A stretch of 64,000 nt of DNA from Egicoccus sp. AB-alg2 (GCF_041821065.1 NZ_JBGUAX010000011.1:81347-145346); one strand, 5' to 3'. Counted from the stretch's first letter, positions 29,596 to 39,894 are shown. The notes: generated from the letters alone by a model not told the origin. Program-made: numbers and translations.

Positions 29596-31341
29596 TCAGC
29601 CGTCGCGGGCCGATCGCTGCGCCTCCGTCGCCGCCGGGGTGGTCCCCTCCTCATCCAGCGGCAAGCTGCCGTCGCTGCGATGCGCCTCGGCATGGATGGT
29701 GAGCAGTTGCTCGTCCACGGTCGGTGCCGACGGGTCGAGGACGTCCAGTCCAGCAAGGTGCCGGGTCACCGGCCCGTCGCCGCGATCGAACGCCCGCGCC
29801 CGTGCCAGGGTGTCGGCCACCTCGAGGTCCATGCGGGCGTGCTGGGCGAGGTGCTCCTCCCAGTCGTGCACGACGAAGAACTCGGTGATGCGGGTGGGCC
29901 GGTCCGCGTCGCGGTACAGCGACCACCGGTGTGCCCCCGTGCGGAAGCGCTGCCGGCGCAGTTCGCGCATGACGTCGAAGAACGCCTCCGCGTCGTCGCG
30001 GTCGATCTCCCAGGTGTTGGCCACCAGCACCGGTGAGCCCGCGACGTGCTGGGCGTGGCGGGGCACGTGCCAGTCGTCGGGGGCCGACGGCTCGTCGAAC
30101 TCGCCCAGGACCGGCAGTCCGAGCCGGAACGCGGCGGCGCCCAACGCAACGGTGCCGAGGTTGAACACGGCGACCGCGGTGCCGGCGCCGACACCCTCGG
30201 CCAGGGCACCGGCGGCGAACGCGCCGACCGGCTGCAGTCCGATCGCCAGCACGTAGAGCGAGACCACCCGGCTGCGCACCCAGCGTGGTGCCAGCAACTG
30301 CACCGTGGCGTTCATGGTGACCAGGGTGAACACCCAGCACAGGCCGTTGACCGCCAGCGCCGCGGCGGCCACCACCGGGTGTGGGGCGAACCCGAAGACG
30401 ACCCCTGACAGCCCGAACACCAGCACCGCGCCGGGCAGCATGCGCCGCCCGAAGCGCACGCGGGCCCGTTCGCGGGTCAGCACGCCGACCAGGGCGCCGA
30501 CCCCGAACAGGCCGTAGAGCACGCCGAAGCCGGTCCCGCCGAGCCCGAGCTCCCGGGAGACCACCGGCAGCAGCGACTGGATGCTGGCGGTGGTGAGCGC
30601 GAAGAGTGCCGTGACGCCCAACAGCACGCGGATCGGGCGGGTGAACCGGGCGTAGCGCACCCCCATGGCGGTGGAGCGCCACAGCGTCTGACGACGCGTG
30701 TCCTCGACCTTGGCCTTCGGGAACGTCAGCAGCACGCCGACGATCGCGAGGTACGACGCCGCGTTGGCCCCGAACGCCGTGCTCGCCAGGCCGGCACCCA
30801 CGATCACGCCGCCGATGGCCGGCCCGATCGCGCGGGCCACGTTGAAGGCGCCCGAGTTCAGCGTGATCGCCTGCGCCATCATGCGGCGCGGTACCAGGTC
30901 GGGGATCAGGGTCTGGAAGGCCGGAAGGCCGATCGCGTTGCCGACGCCCAGCACGAACGACAGACCCAGCAGCCAGTAGGGCGTGAGCGTGCCCGTGGCC
31001 GTCAGCACCGCCATGACCGCGACGGAGATGGCGCTGGTGAACTGGCCGATCAGCATCAGGGTGCGGCGGTCGACCACGTCGGCGAGCGCGCCGGCGGGAA
31101 GGGTCAGCAGCAACCTCGGCAGGGTCAGCGAGGTGGTGACCAGCGCCACGAGCAGCGGCGAGTCGGTCATCTCCTGCATGACCCACGGACCGGCGGTCAA
31201 CTGCAGGAAGGTGCCGAGGTGGCTGACCAGCGCGGCCGCCCAGATGCGGCGGTACTCGGGCACCTGCAGGGGTGCGAACGTCGGCACCGGCGCCTGAGGC
31301 GCCGGTGGCCGGGGAGTCAGTTTGGCGGGGTCGGTGGTCAC
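29596..31341 (-). CDS. MFS exporter with C-terminal ABM-like domain (MFS_3/enterobactin-exporter type)
   Basis: 581 residues. About 12 membrane helices occupy residues 35-415, with LPRLLLTLPAGALADVVDRR, an MFS motif-A equivalent, between helices 2 and 3. From about residue 430 there is a soluble domain: SPVLVANTWEIDRDDAEAFF, GAHRWSLYRDADRPTRITEF and WEEHLAQHARM. This resembles the antibiotic-biosynthesis-monooxygenase-like tail of many actinobacterial MFS_3 transporters. A last segment, TVDEQLLTIHAEAH, is acidic. GTG start 31341. Predicted proton-driven efflux of a small molecule; substrate unknown. Convergent with the cold-shock gene. Confidence 0.85.
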   Translation of the reverse strand: MTTDPAKLTPRPPAPQAPVPTFAPLQVPEYRRIWAAALVSHLGTFLQLTAGPWVMQEMTDSPLLVALVTTSLTLPRLLLTLPAGALADVVDRRTLMLIGQFTSAISVAVMAVLTATGTLTPYWLLGLSFVLGVGNAIGLPAFQTLIPDLVPRRMMAQAITLNSGAFNVARAIGPAIGGVIVGAGLASTAFGANAASYLAIVGVLLTFPKAKVEDTRRQTLWRSTAMGVRYARFTRPIRVLLGVTALFALTTASIQSLLPVVSRELGLGGTGFGVLYGLFGVGALVGVLTRERARVRFGRRMLPGAVLVFGLSGVVFGFAPHPVVAAAALAVNGLCWVFTLVTMNATVQLLAPRWVRSRVVSLYVLAIGLQPVGAFAAGALAEGVGAGTAVAVFNLGTVALGAAAFRLGLPVLGEFDEPSAPDDWHVPRHAQHVAGSPVLVANTWEIDRDDAEAFFDVMRELRRQRFRTGAHRWSLYRDADRPTRITEFFVVHDWEEHLAQHARMDLEVADTLARARAFDRGDGPVTRHLAGLDVLDPSAPTVDEQLLTIHAEAHRSDGSLPLDEEGTTPAATEAQRSARDG

Positions 31342-31406
31342 GTCACGCAGTCAAGCCGATGCGGCCGGCGGCGTGCACCACGCCCCGGCCGCGTCACGGT
31401 CGGCGG

Positions 31407-31658
31407 TCAGCGGTTGCGAAGGGCCTCGATCAGTTCGGACTTGTTCATGTCCGAGCGGCCCTCGACGTCGAGCTCGGCGGCCCGCTCGCGCAGGTCGTCG
31501 ACGCTCCAGTCGTCGTAGGAGGGGTTCTCGCCGCCCTTCTTCGACGAGTCGTTGCCGCTGTTCGCGATCCGGGCGGCGGCCTCCTTGCCGTACCCCTCGT
31601 CGCGCAGGGCCTCGTACTGCTCGTCGTTCTTGACGGACGGTCCGTGGTCCTTGGCCAT
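31407..31658 (-). CDS. DUF7218-like small protein with Rho-N/SAP-like helix pair
   Basis: 83 residues, very hydrophilic. The N-terminal half MAKDHGPSVKNDEQYEALRD-EGYGKEAAARIAN matches the small 'MAKDHGPS' family annotated DUF7218 in actinobacteria. The second half, WSVDDLRERAAELDVEGRSD and MNKSELIEALRNR, is the Rho-N/HeH-type helix-extended loop found in nucleic-acid-binding proteins. ATG 31658 with AAGGAG six bases upstream. It lies between the MFS gene and the diiron-type protein. Possible stress-associated nucleic-acid-binding protein (inference). Confidence 0.85.
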   Translation of the reverse strand: MAKDHGPSVKNDEQYEALRDEGYGKEAAARIANSGNDSSKKGGENPSYDDWSVDDLRERAAELDVEGRSDMNKSELIEALRNR

Positions 31659-31679
31659 GTCGTGCTCCTTCGTCGATCC

Positions 31680-32828
31680 TCAGACGCGCGCACGCAGCCG
31701 GGGGTCGTCGGCCGGCACGTGCAGCAGGTCCTGACCGGGGGCCGGACCGGTGACGTCGAGCTCGCCGCGCAGCGACGACTCGCCCCGGTCCCAGGCGCCC
31801 AGCATGTGTTCGGTCAGCTTGGCCTCCAACTTGCACAGCGCCAAGGCCCCGAAGACCACCTCGTCCAGACGCTTCGGGTCCTGCTCGACCAACCCGCCGG
31901 CCAGGTCCGTGGCGGCCACCGTCTGGTGGTGGGCATCGGCGACGACGTGGGTGTCGAAGAACAGGCACGTCCACGGGTCGAAGCGCAGCCGGCGCAGGGC
32001 CGTGGCGAACCGGGCCATGGTGGTCACCGAGGACATCTCGAAGACGGCGAGGTGCCCGACGACGGCGCCGAGCCAGCGGCGGTGCAGCCCGAACATGGAC
32101 ACGAGGTTGACCGTCGCCAGCGTGACCCCGGGCAGCAGGTCGAGGTAGTGGTTGGGCCGCGAGGACAGCCCGAGGCGCTCCATGGTCAGGGCATACAGCT
32201 CGGCGTGGACGTCCTGGTCGACGCCGTCGCCGTACTCGTCGGCCTGGATCTCGACCAGCGCCGCCTTCGGCTTGCCGCCCAGCCGCGGGATGGCCCAGCT
32301 GTGCGGGTCGGCCTCCTTGAGCTGCCAGGCCGTGCGGTGGACCGCCTGCTCGCGGAACTGGTGCAGGTCGCCGTCGGACGCGATGAACTTGGAGATCGAG
32401 CGCCCGTCGCTGTCGTCGGTGGTCAGGTCCTGCAGGAACTCGGTGACGTCGTCCACGTCGGGCAGGTCGCCGACCAGGTCGATCAGGGCGGCCTCGAAGC
32501 GATCCTCGAGCTGGCCGCGCAGTCGGATCAGGTCGGGGTGCCACTCCCAGCGCTCGTCCACGCCCTCGACCCCGCGGTACGCGAGCTCGTAGACGAGGTA
32601 CAGCGCGAGATGGGTGTCGTCGCCCGTGAGGGGGTCGTCCTCGGCCGTCGGCCAGACGGGGAGGTCGTGCGGCGTGCGGGTGAGGTGCTCCACGAGGAAG
32701 CTGCTGACGGGCCCGCGCGGTGTCGGCAACGGGCACGGCAGGTGCCGGCCCGGCGTCTGCACCGGGCGGGGCACTCCTTCTCCGACGGGCGATGCCGACG
32801 GCTGCGGCGTGGTGGCGATGGCGTCCAC
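31680..32828 (-). CDS. iron-containing redox enzyme family protein (heme-oxygenase-like diiron fold)
   Basis: About 382 residues. A disordered Pro-rich N-terminus is followed by an all-helical domain with putative diiron ligands: VEIQADEYGDG and QDVHAELYALTMERLGL, then AVFEMSSVTTMARFATALRR and FFDTHVVADAHHQTVA. The E-E-H-E-D-HH pattern is that of heme-oxygenase-like diiron proteins, annotated as iron-containing redox enzymes. GTG 32828 is chosen because GGAGG lies ten bases upstream. Substrate unknown; relatives oxidise amino acids, fatty acids or aromatic compounds. The following 235 bases up to the LigD-type gene hold nothing recognisable. Confidence 0.75.
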   Translation of the reverse strand: MDAIATTPQPSASPVGEGVPRPVQTPGRHLPCPLPTPRGPVSSFLVEHLTRTPHDLPVWPTAEDDPLTGDDTHLALYLVYELAYRGVEGVDERWEWHPDLIRLRGQLEDRFEAALIDLVGDLPDVDDVTEFLQDLTTDDSDGRSISKFIASDGDLHQFREQAVHRTAWQLKEADPHSWAIPRLGGKPKAALVEIQADEYGDGVDQDVHAELYALTMERLGLSSRPNHYLDLLPGVTLATVNLVSMFGLHRRWLGAVVGHLAVFEMSSVTTMARFATALRRLRFDPWTCLFFDTHVVADAHHQTVAATDLAGGLVEQDPKRLDEVVFGALALCKLEAKLTEHMLGAWDRGESSLRGELDVTGPAPGQDLLHVPADDPRLRARV

Positions 32829-33063
32829 AGGTGTTCGTCCTCCAGCGGGGCGCCCCACGGGTCCAGGAAAGCGAGCGGGGCTGGTCACGTGACCGTCACC
32901 GGACGGTACGAAGCTGCCGCTCGCGTGCCGGGCGTCCCACGCCGACCGGCCGACCATGACCGCGGCGCGAGTTCGGCCGTACGGGCGACCGACCCTGTCC
33001 GATGGCTGAAGGACTCGCCCGGACGTCGGTGGCACACCACGAGATGGCATGGCACGCAGCCGG

Positions 33064-34077
33064 TCACCCGAGCCGGGGCAGCTCCTGCGCCAACTCCTCC
33101 ACGGGTGCGAACAGGTCACCGTGCCGTTCGACCCGCTCGAGCACGTCGTCCATCTCGAACCTCAGGTCGTCGGCGTCGCCGCCCTCGGCGGCGTCCGCGA
33201 CCTCGTCCCAGGTGAGCGGGGTGGACACCGTCGGGCGCTCGCGGGCGCGCGGCGAGTAGACGCACACCGTCGTCTTGGTCAGCGTGTTCTGGTACCAGTC
33301 GATCAGGACCCTGCCGACCCGCTCGGTCTTCGTCTGGGTCGACACGACCAGCTCGGGGTGCACGCGCTCGAGCAGCTGGGCGACGTCGCGGGAGAAGTCG
33401 CTGGTGTCGTCGTAGGTGGTCCCGTCCTGGTTGACCGGCACGTACAGCTGCAGGCCCTTGCCGCCGGAGGTCTTTGGGACCGCGGTCAGCGACAACCGGT
33501 CGAACACCTCACGCAACCGCATGGCGACCTGCGCGCACGTGATCACGTCGGCGGGGGCGCCGGGATCCAGGTCGAACACCACCGCCCGGGGATTGTCGGG
33601 GCGAGGTGCCTTGCCCATCGTGACGTGCAGTTCGATGGCGCCGAGGTTGCCCGCCCACACGAGCGCGGCCGTGTCGGTGAGGTTGCAGTGCTCCACGAGG
33701 TCCTCTCGCTCCCCGGGGCGCGGCTTGCGGCGCTCCTCCTCGGGGATCGGTCGGCCCCAGCGGCCCGTCCCCCGCTTGGGCAGCGTGGTGGTGGTCAGCC
33801 AGTCCGGCTTGTGGGGTGGGCAGCGCTTCTCGAAGAAGCTGCCGCCCTCGACGCCTTCCGGATAGCGCTTGAGGGTCACGGGCCGGCCGGCGAGGTGCGG
33901 CAGCATCACGGGCGCGACGGCGACGAGGTAGTTGAGGAACGCCGCCTTGGTCGTGCCGGTGTGCGGCCAGTAGACCTTGTCGAGGTTGGACACCGACAGC
34001 TGGCGGACCACCGGCTCGCCGTCGGCAGCGACACCGGGGACCTGGACGGTCTGCCGCTTGGACTCGGTCTTGGCCAT
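33064..34077 (-). CDS. ligD: NHEJ DNA polymerase/primase (LigD polymerase domain)
   Basis: 337 residues, a stand-alone LigD-type POL domain of the archaeo-eukaryotic primase superfamily. NLDKVYWPHTGTTKAAFLNY opens the domain. The catalytic metal site reads VVFDLDPGAPADV (D-x-D) with the later Asp in GRVLIDWYQNTLTKT; VPKTSGGKGLQLYVPV is the nucleotide-binding SxxxH-equivalent block. It fills gaps and adds ribonucleotides at breaks held by Ku. ATG 34077 overlaps the Ku stop by one base (TGATG). Fused ligase and phosphoesterase domains are absent, so the NHEJ enzyme is split over separate genes here. Confidence 0.9.
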   Translation of the reverse strand: MAKTESKRQTVQVPGVAADGEPVVRQLSVSNLDKVYWPHTGTTKAAFLNYLVAVAPVMLPHLAGRPVTLKRYPEGVEGGSFFEKRCPPHKPDWLTTTTLPKRGTGRWGRPIPEEERRKPRPGEREDLVEHCNLTDTAALVWAGNLGAIELHVTMGKAPRPDNPRAVVFDLDPGAPADVITCAQVAMRLREVFDRLSLTAVPKTSGGKGLQLYVPVNQDGTTYDDTSDFSRDVAQLLERVHPELVVSTQTKTERVGRVLIDWYQNTLTKTTVCVYSPRARERPTVSTPLTWDEVADAAEGGDADDLRFEMDDVLERVERHGDLFAPVEELAQELPRLG

Positions 34078-34889
34078 CACGCGGTGTCGCGCTGGCCGCC
34101 ACCCTTGCCCTCGGACTTGGCGGCGGACAGCGAGGCCTCGAGGGCCGCCATGAGGTCGACGACGTCGCCCGCCTCGCGCTCCTGCTCCGGCACGGTCGCG
34201 AGGTCCTCGCCCTCGGCCTTGCGCTCGATGAGCTCCAGGACGCGCTGACGGTGCTCGTCGTGGTAGCGCGACGGGTCCCACTCCGTGGTCATCGACTCGA
34301 TCAGGCTGGAGGCCATCGTGAGCTCACGGTCGGCGACCTCGACGTCCTCGGGCAGCCCGTCGAGCTGCTCGGGCTTGATGACCTCGTCGTCGTAGAGCAG
34401 CGTGGAAACGGCCAGCGCGTTGCCGACCGGGCGCAGGACCGCGAGGTACTGGCGGCTGCGCAGCGTGAAGCGGGCCACGCCGGCCTTGCCGGTCTCCTCC
34501 ATCGCCCGGCGCAACAACTCGTACGACTTGCTGCCCATGTCCCCCGGTAGCAGGTAATAGGAGGACTCGTACTGCAACGGCTCGATCTCGGCCAGGTCGA
34601 CGAAGTCCTCGATGTCGATGGCACGCGAGCGCTGCGGGTCGAGCGCCCGCAGCTCCTCGGGATCGAGCACGACGTACCGGTCGGGGCCGATCTCGTAGCC
34701 CTTGACGATCTCGTCCTGGGTGACCTCCTCGCCGTCGGCGGCCGCGACCTTGCGGTGCCGGATGCGGGAGTTGTCGCCGCGACGGATCTCGCGGAAGCTC
34801 ACCTTCTTCGACTGGGTGGCCGTGACGAGCTTCACGGGGATGTTGACCAGCCCGAAGCTGATCGCGCCGTTCCAGATCGCGCGTGGCAT
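34077..34889 (-). CDS. ku: bacterial Ku protein, NHEJ DNA-end-binding
   Basis: 270 residues, the normal size for bacterial Ku. MPRAIWNGAISFGLVNIPVK is the diagnostic N-terminus, followed by KKVSFREIRRGDNSRIRHRK and YEIGPDRYVVLDPEEL. The ring-forming core is complete, and the C-terminus (after AGDVVDLMAALEASL) is short and basic, as expected for LigD recruitment. A perfect AGGAGG lies seven bases before ATG 34889. Ku forms a homodimeric ring on double-strand ends and recruits the polymerase and ligase encoded on either side. Confidence 0.96.
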   Translation of the reverse strand: MPRAIWNGAISFGLVNIPVKLVTATQSKKVSFREIRRGDNSRIRHRKVAAADGEEVTQDEIVKGYEIGPDRYVVLDPEELRALDPQRSRAIDIEDFVDLAEIEPLQYESSYYLLPGDMGSKSYELLRRAMEETGKAGVARFTLRSRQYLAVLRPVGNALAVSTLLYDDEVIKPEQLDGLPEDVEVADRELTMASSLIESMTTEWDPSRYHDEHRQRVLELIERKAEGEDLATVPEQEREAGDVVDLMAALEASLSAAKSEGKGGGQRDTA

Positions 34890-35035
34890 CGCGATGCCTC
34901 CTGGTGCCGCTTCCCGACGACTGACGGTGCCCTCGTGCCGGACTCGTGCGGGAAGACGACGTCGCCGGTCGCGACGTCGCGCCCCGCGGGCGGTGCGCGC
35001 ACGTGCCGCACCGTACCGCCAAGACGCGGACGCGG

Positions 35036-35983
35036 TCAGGCCTCGCGGACGACGTCCGTCGGGGACTTGTCGTTGCGCCTGCCGAGGTAGACCGGGTGCC
35101 GCAGCCGGCCGTCGGGCGTCCACTCGCTGAAGCGCACGTCGACGACCAGATCGGGATCGGCGAAGCGGGCGTCGCGGTGCTCGACCGGGTCGACGAAAGG
35201 ACTGTCCGGCCGTGGCCGCAGGGTGGCCTCCAGCGCCGCGATCTCGCGTTCGCTCAGCCCCGAGCCGACGCCCCCGGCGTAGCGCAGGCCGGTGTCGTCG
35301 TAGACGCCGACGAGCAGGGAGCCGATGCGCCCGGAGCGGTGCCCCTTGCCGGGGCGCCAGCCACCGACCACCACCTCCTGGCGCCGCTCGAGCCGCAGCT
35401 TGATCCAGGCGTTCGAGCGCACACCGGGGCGGTAGGGCGCGTCCTGGCGCTTGGCGACGACGCCCTCGAGGCCGCGCTGCTCGGCGATCGCCGTCGCCGC
35501 GGCGAGGTCGTCGGTGTCGGGCGGGATCGACCACGGTCCCGTGCCGGCCACCTCCAACGCCTGCAGGGCCGCCCGACGGCGCGCCTGCGGCCACGACATC
35601 CGGTCGTCGCCGTCCAGCGAGAGCAGGTCGAACAGCAGCAGCGCGACCGGGCGGGTCGCGGCGGCCTTGGCGGCCCGTGCCGGGTCGGCGAGGTGCATCC
35701 GTGGCTGCAGGGCGGAGAACGAGGGGCGACCGTGGTCGTCGAACGCGACGATCTCGCCGTCGAGGACGGCGGGCCGCCCGATCGCCTGGGCCAGCGGCGC
35801 GAGCTCCGGATACCGCGCGGTGATGTCGACCCCGTTGCGGCTGCGCAGGCGCAGTTGCCCCTCGGGCGTCACCGCGACCAGGGCACGCACCCCGTCCCAC
35901 TTGAACTCGAAGCGATGACCGTGGCCGACGTCGGCGGCGCGTCCCGGGACCGCCAGCATGGGCTTCAGCGTCGCGAACTCCAT
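35036..35983 (-). CDS. ligD: ATP-dependent DNA ligase (LigD ligase domain)
   Basis: 315 residues. The adenylation lysine is in RFEFKWDGVRALVAV (KxDG motif I), with motif III VALLLFDLLSLDG, motif IV LEGVVAKRQDAPYRPG and motif V WIKLRLERRQEVVVGG visible. The OB domain carries GRIGSLLVGVYDDTGLRYAG and ends ARFADPDLVVDVRFSEWT. ATG 35983 starts with MEFATLKPMLAVPG after GGGAG. As the first gene of the leftward ligase-Ku-polymerase transcript, it seals ends bridged by Ku. A 146-base gap separates it from ku and may hold a second promoter. Confidence 0.93.
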   Translation of the reverse strand: MEFATLKPMLAVPGRAADVGHGHRFEFKWDGVRALVAVTPEGQLRLRSRNGVDITARYPELAPLAQAIGRPAVLDGEIVAFDDHGRPSFSALQPRMHLADPARAAKAAATRPVALLLFDLLSLDGDDRMSWPQARRRAALQALEVAGTGPWSIPPDTDDLAAATAIAEQRGLEGVVAKRQDAPYRPGVRSNAWIKLRLERRQEVVVGGWRPGKGHRSGRIGSLLVGVYDDTGLRYAGGVGSGLSEREIAALEATLRPRPDSPFVDPVEHRDARFADPDLVVDVRFSEWTPDGRLRHPVYLGRRNDKSPTDVVREA

Positions 35984-36059
35984 CGATCTCCCGTGCGTGG
36001 TCGGGGGCGGTCCGGGATGGCCGGTAGCGTGCCGCGGCCGGACGTACCAGGGGTGGTTG

Positions 36060-37118
36060 GTGGTGAACGAGCGTCTGCTGCTTCGACCGGTCCGCGACGA
36101 CGACGGCCCGCAACTGGTCGCGCTCATCGGTGCCGCCTACGACGAGTACCCGGGTTGTGTACTCGACCTGCCCGACCTGGACGACGACCTGCCCACGCCG
36201 GCGACCACCGCCGCCCGGCGTGGCGGCCGCTGGTGGGTCCTGGAGGACGACGGTGCGGTGGTCGCCAGTGTCGGCACCGGCGCATTGGACGACGACTGCC
36301 GGGTCGAGCTCAAACGCCTCTACGTGGCCGACTCGCACCGGCGGCGAGGCCTGGCGAGCCTGCTGGTCGAGCGGGTCCGGGCCCACGCGGCCGGCGTCGG
36401 TGCCACCCACGTCGTGCTGTGGTCGGACACCCGGTTCGTCGACGCGCACCGCCTCTACGAACGCCACGGGTTCGTCGACACCGGTCGGCGGCGCGACCTG
36501 CACGACCCGTCGGACACCACCGAGATCCAGTTCGAGCAGCCGGTCGACGCGCCGGCCGAGGCACGCCGCGCCTGGTCGTGGGACGGCCCGTTCGGGGTCG
36601 AGCACGTGCGCTGGGTCGATCTGCCCGACGGCGCCGTGTTCTTCGGCGAAATCACCGACACGGGTGAGGAGCGGCTCGGCGGCCCCCTCGTCTACAGCGT
36701 CGAGGTGGACGCGGACTGGCGGACGCGCCGCGTCCTGGTCGCCGGGCCGACCGGGGTGCGGGTGCTCAGCAGCGACGGGGCCGGCCGCTGGTGGCGGGAC
36801 GGCCGGCCGGCCGAGGAACTCGAGGGCTGCCTCGACGTCGACATCGAGGCCACGCCGCTGACCAACACCCTGCCGATCCGGCGGGCCGGCGCCGGGCCGG
36901 TCACCGCGGCCTGGGTGCGCGTCCCGGACCCGGCCGTGGAGCCGCTGCACCAGGCCTACGAGGCCGACGGCGACGGCCGGTGGACCTACCGGTCGGCCGG
37001 CGGGTTCGTCGGTGGGCTGACCGTCGACGACCAAGGGCTCGTGATCGACTACCTCCAGCAGCACGACGACGGCTCGACGACGCCCATCTGGACCCGCGTC
37101 GCGCGGGATCACAGGTAG
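36060..37118 (+). CDS. GNAT acetyltransferase fused to a putative glycolipid-binding domain
   Basis: About 352 residues. Residues 1-160 are a GNAT N-acetyltransferase: VELKRLYVADSHRRRGLASL is the acetyl-CoA pyrophosphate-binding motif (R-x-x-G-x-A), followed by THVVLWSDTRFVDAHRLYER-HGF. The C-terminal 190 residues resemble PF06475 (putative glycolipid-binding): YSVEVDADWRTRRVLVAGP, WWRDGRPAEELEGCLDVDIE and ATPLTNTLPIRR. Start GTG at 36060 or 36063. This may acetylate a lipid or glycolipid head group recognised by the C-terminal domain, which is inference. It overlaps the convergent hepT by ten bases. Confidence 0.8.
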   Translation: MVNERLLLRPVRDDDGPQLVALIGAAYDEYPGCVLDLPDLDDDLPTPATTAARRGGRWWVLEDDGAVVASVGTGALDDDCRVELKRLYVADSHRRRGLASLLVERVRAHAAGVGATHVVLWSDTRFVDAHRLYERHGFVDTGRRRDLHDPSDTTEIQFEQPVDAPAEARRAWSWDGPFGVEHVRWVDLPDGAVFFGEITDTGEERLGGPLVYSVEVDADWRTRRVLVAGPTGVRVLSSDGAGRWWRDGRPAEELEGCLDVDIEATPLTNTLPIRRAGAGPVTAAWVRVPDPAVEPLHQAYEADGDGRWTYRSAGGFVGGLTVDDQGLVIDYLQQHDDGSTTPIWTRVARDHR

Positions 37119-37516
37119 CGCGCGGTCACCTGGCCGACGAACGCCTCGAGCACGTCGAGTTCGGTGAGTTGCTCGACCACCAGTGCGTCGTCGACGTCCG
37201 CATAGCGGTCCACGAGCACGTTGCGGAAGCCGACCGCCCGAGCCATGCCCTCGCCGGTCGCCCGTTCGAGGACGTCGTGCTGGAGCAGCCGGCGCATGGC
37301 GTCGGTATTGGTGGCCGGAGTCTGGAATCCCTCGGCCGCACACACGTGCTGCGCGACGTCGATCGCCGCCTCGATCGCCGTGACGAAGCGGTACTTGACG
37401 TGATCGAGCACGACCTCGTCGGCAACCAGTCCCGGAGCGCCCGAGGCATCGCGAAGGCGCCCGACGTCGTCGGTCACCCGGCGGAGCAGTCGTGCCAGGC
37501 GCTCGACGTCAACCAC
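37109..37516 (-). CDS. hepT: HepT-like HEPN toxin (DUF86) with altered catalytic motif
   Basis: 135 residues. YRFVTAIEAAIDVAQHVCAA and VLERATGEGMARAVGFRNVL follow the HepT/DUF86 helical pattern. The RX4HXY ribonuclease motif reads R98-NVLV-D103-R-Y105: the catalytic His is Asp (codon GAC, one base from CAC). The Tyr that MntA adenylylates is kept. Active HepT toxins cleave RNA, notably at tRNA ends; loss of the His predicts a weak or inactive toxin. GTG start at 37516 overlaps the antitoxin gene's end by eight bases, so the pair is co-translated, antitoxin first. Confidence 0.88.
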   Translation of the reverse strand: MVDVERLARLLRRVTDDVGRLRDASGAPGLVADEVVLDHVKYRFVTAIEAAIDVAQHVCAAEGFQTPATNTDAMRRLLQHDVLERATGEGMARAVGFRNVLVDRYADVDDALVVEQLTELDVLEAFVGQVTARYL

Positions 37517-37892
37517 GGTGCGTGTCCGCGAAATCCCGGCGGGCCCGCTCGATGCGGTAACGCTCGTCCGCGAAGATCTTGCGCATGGTCGCCTGCCACG
37601 CGACGCGGGCGGGCCGATCGGCGTCGAGGATCACCTCCCCGTGCATCGCGACGCGGCCGGCCAGTTCCAGCGGTGCGTTGTCGAGCACCAACAGGTCCAC
37701 GTGCTCGGGGAGACGGCTGCGTAGCTCCAATTCGTCGACGTCGGCGCCCAACCAGGCGGCCACGTCCAGATCCGAGCCCGCGCGGCTGGTCCCCGCCGCC
37801 CGGCTGCCGTGCAGGAACGCGAAGGGAACACCGGCGTCACGCAACAGCGTGACGACGTCCACATCCGAGCCATGCGAGATCATGCTGCGCAT
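37509..37892 (-). CDS. mntA: MntA-like antitoxin, minimal nucleotidyltransferase
   Basis: 127 residues. The nucleotidyltransferase motif GSX10DXD is exact: FLHGSRAAGTSRAGSDLDVA. A further acidic residue is provided by EHVDLLVLDNAP. MntA proteins transfer AMP from ATP to the Tyr of the HepT RX4HXY motif to neutralise it. ATG 37892 chosen (MRSMISHGS); a second ATG three codons in is possible, and longer upstream frames lack coding character. With hepT it forms a type VII toxin-antitoxin pair. The antitoxin looks fully active, in contrast to its partner. Confidence 0.87.
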   Translation of the reverse strand: MRSMISHGSDVDVVTLLRDAGVPFAFLHGSRAAGTSRAGSDLDVAAWLGADVDELELRSRLPEHVDLLVLDNAPLELAGRVAMHGEVILDADRPARVAWQATMRKIFADERYRIERARRDFADTHRG

Positions 37893-38080
37893 CGTGCCAC
37901 GTCGCCACCCGTCCGGCGTGTCGGGCGGTCGACACGGCAGCCGGCGGGTCGCGACGAAGTCGCGGCCCGCGAGCAACGCCCGCCGGCATCGAATCCGCGC
38001 ACCGAGCGGCCCGCAGCGCGTCCGAGGCCCCACGGTGCCTCACGTGTCACGGGGCGGTCATAGGCTGGGCGTCGTTCGAA

Positions 38081-38131
38081 GCGTCTCCGCGGAGGCGCGA
38101 CGTCGCGGGCGCGTCTCGGCGGAGGCGCGCC
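38081..38131 (+). repeat. two direct copies of a palindromic 20-mer before the HerA-like gene
   Basis: GCGTCTCCGCGGAGGCGCGAC at 38081 and GCGTCTCGGCGGAGGCGCGCC at 38111 are spaced 30 bases apart. The first contains the perfect palindrome CTCCGCGGAG. A TAGGCT (38061-38066) just upstream fits a TAnnnT -10 box, placing the copies in the leader, within 50-75 bases of the start. Possible operators or mRNA hairpins. Confidence 0.5.
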
Positions 38132-38154
38132 ACCGATCGCCGGAGGTCATGTCC

Positions 38155-39894
<1,740 letters not shown>

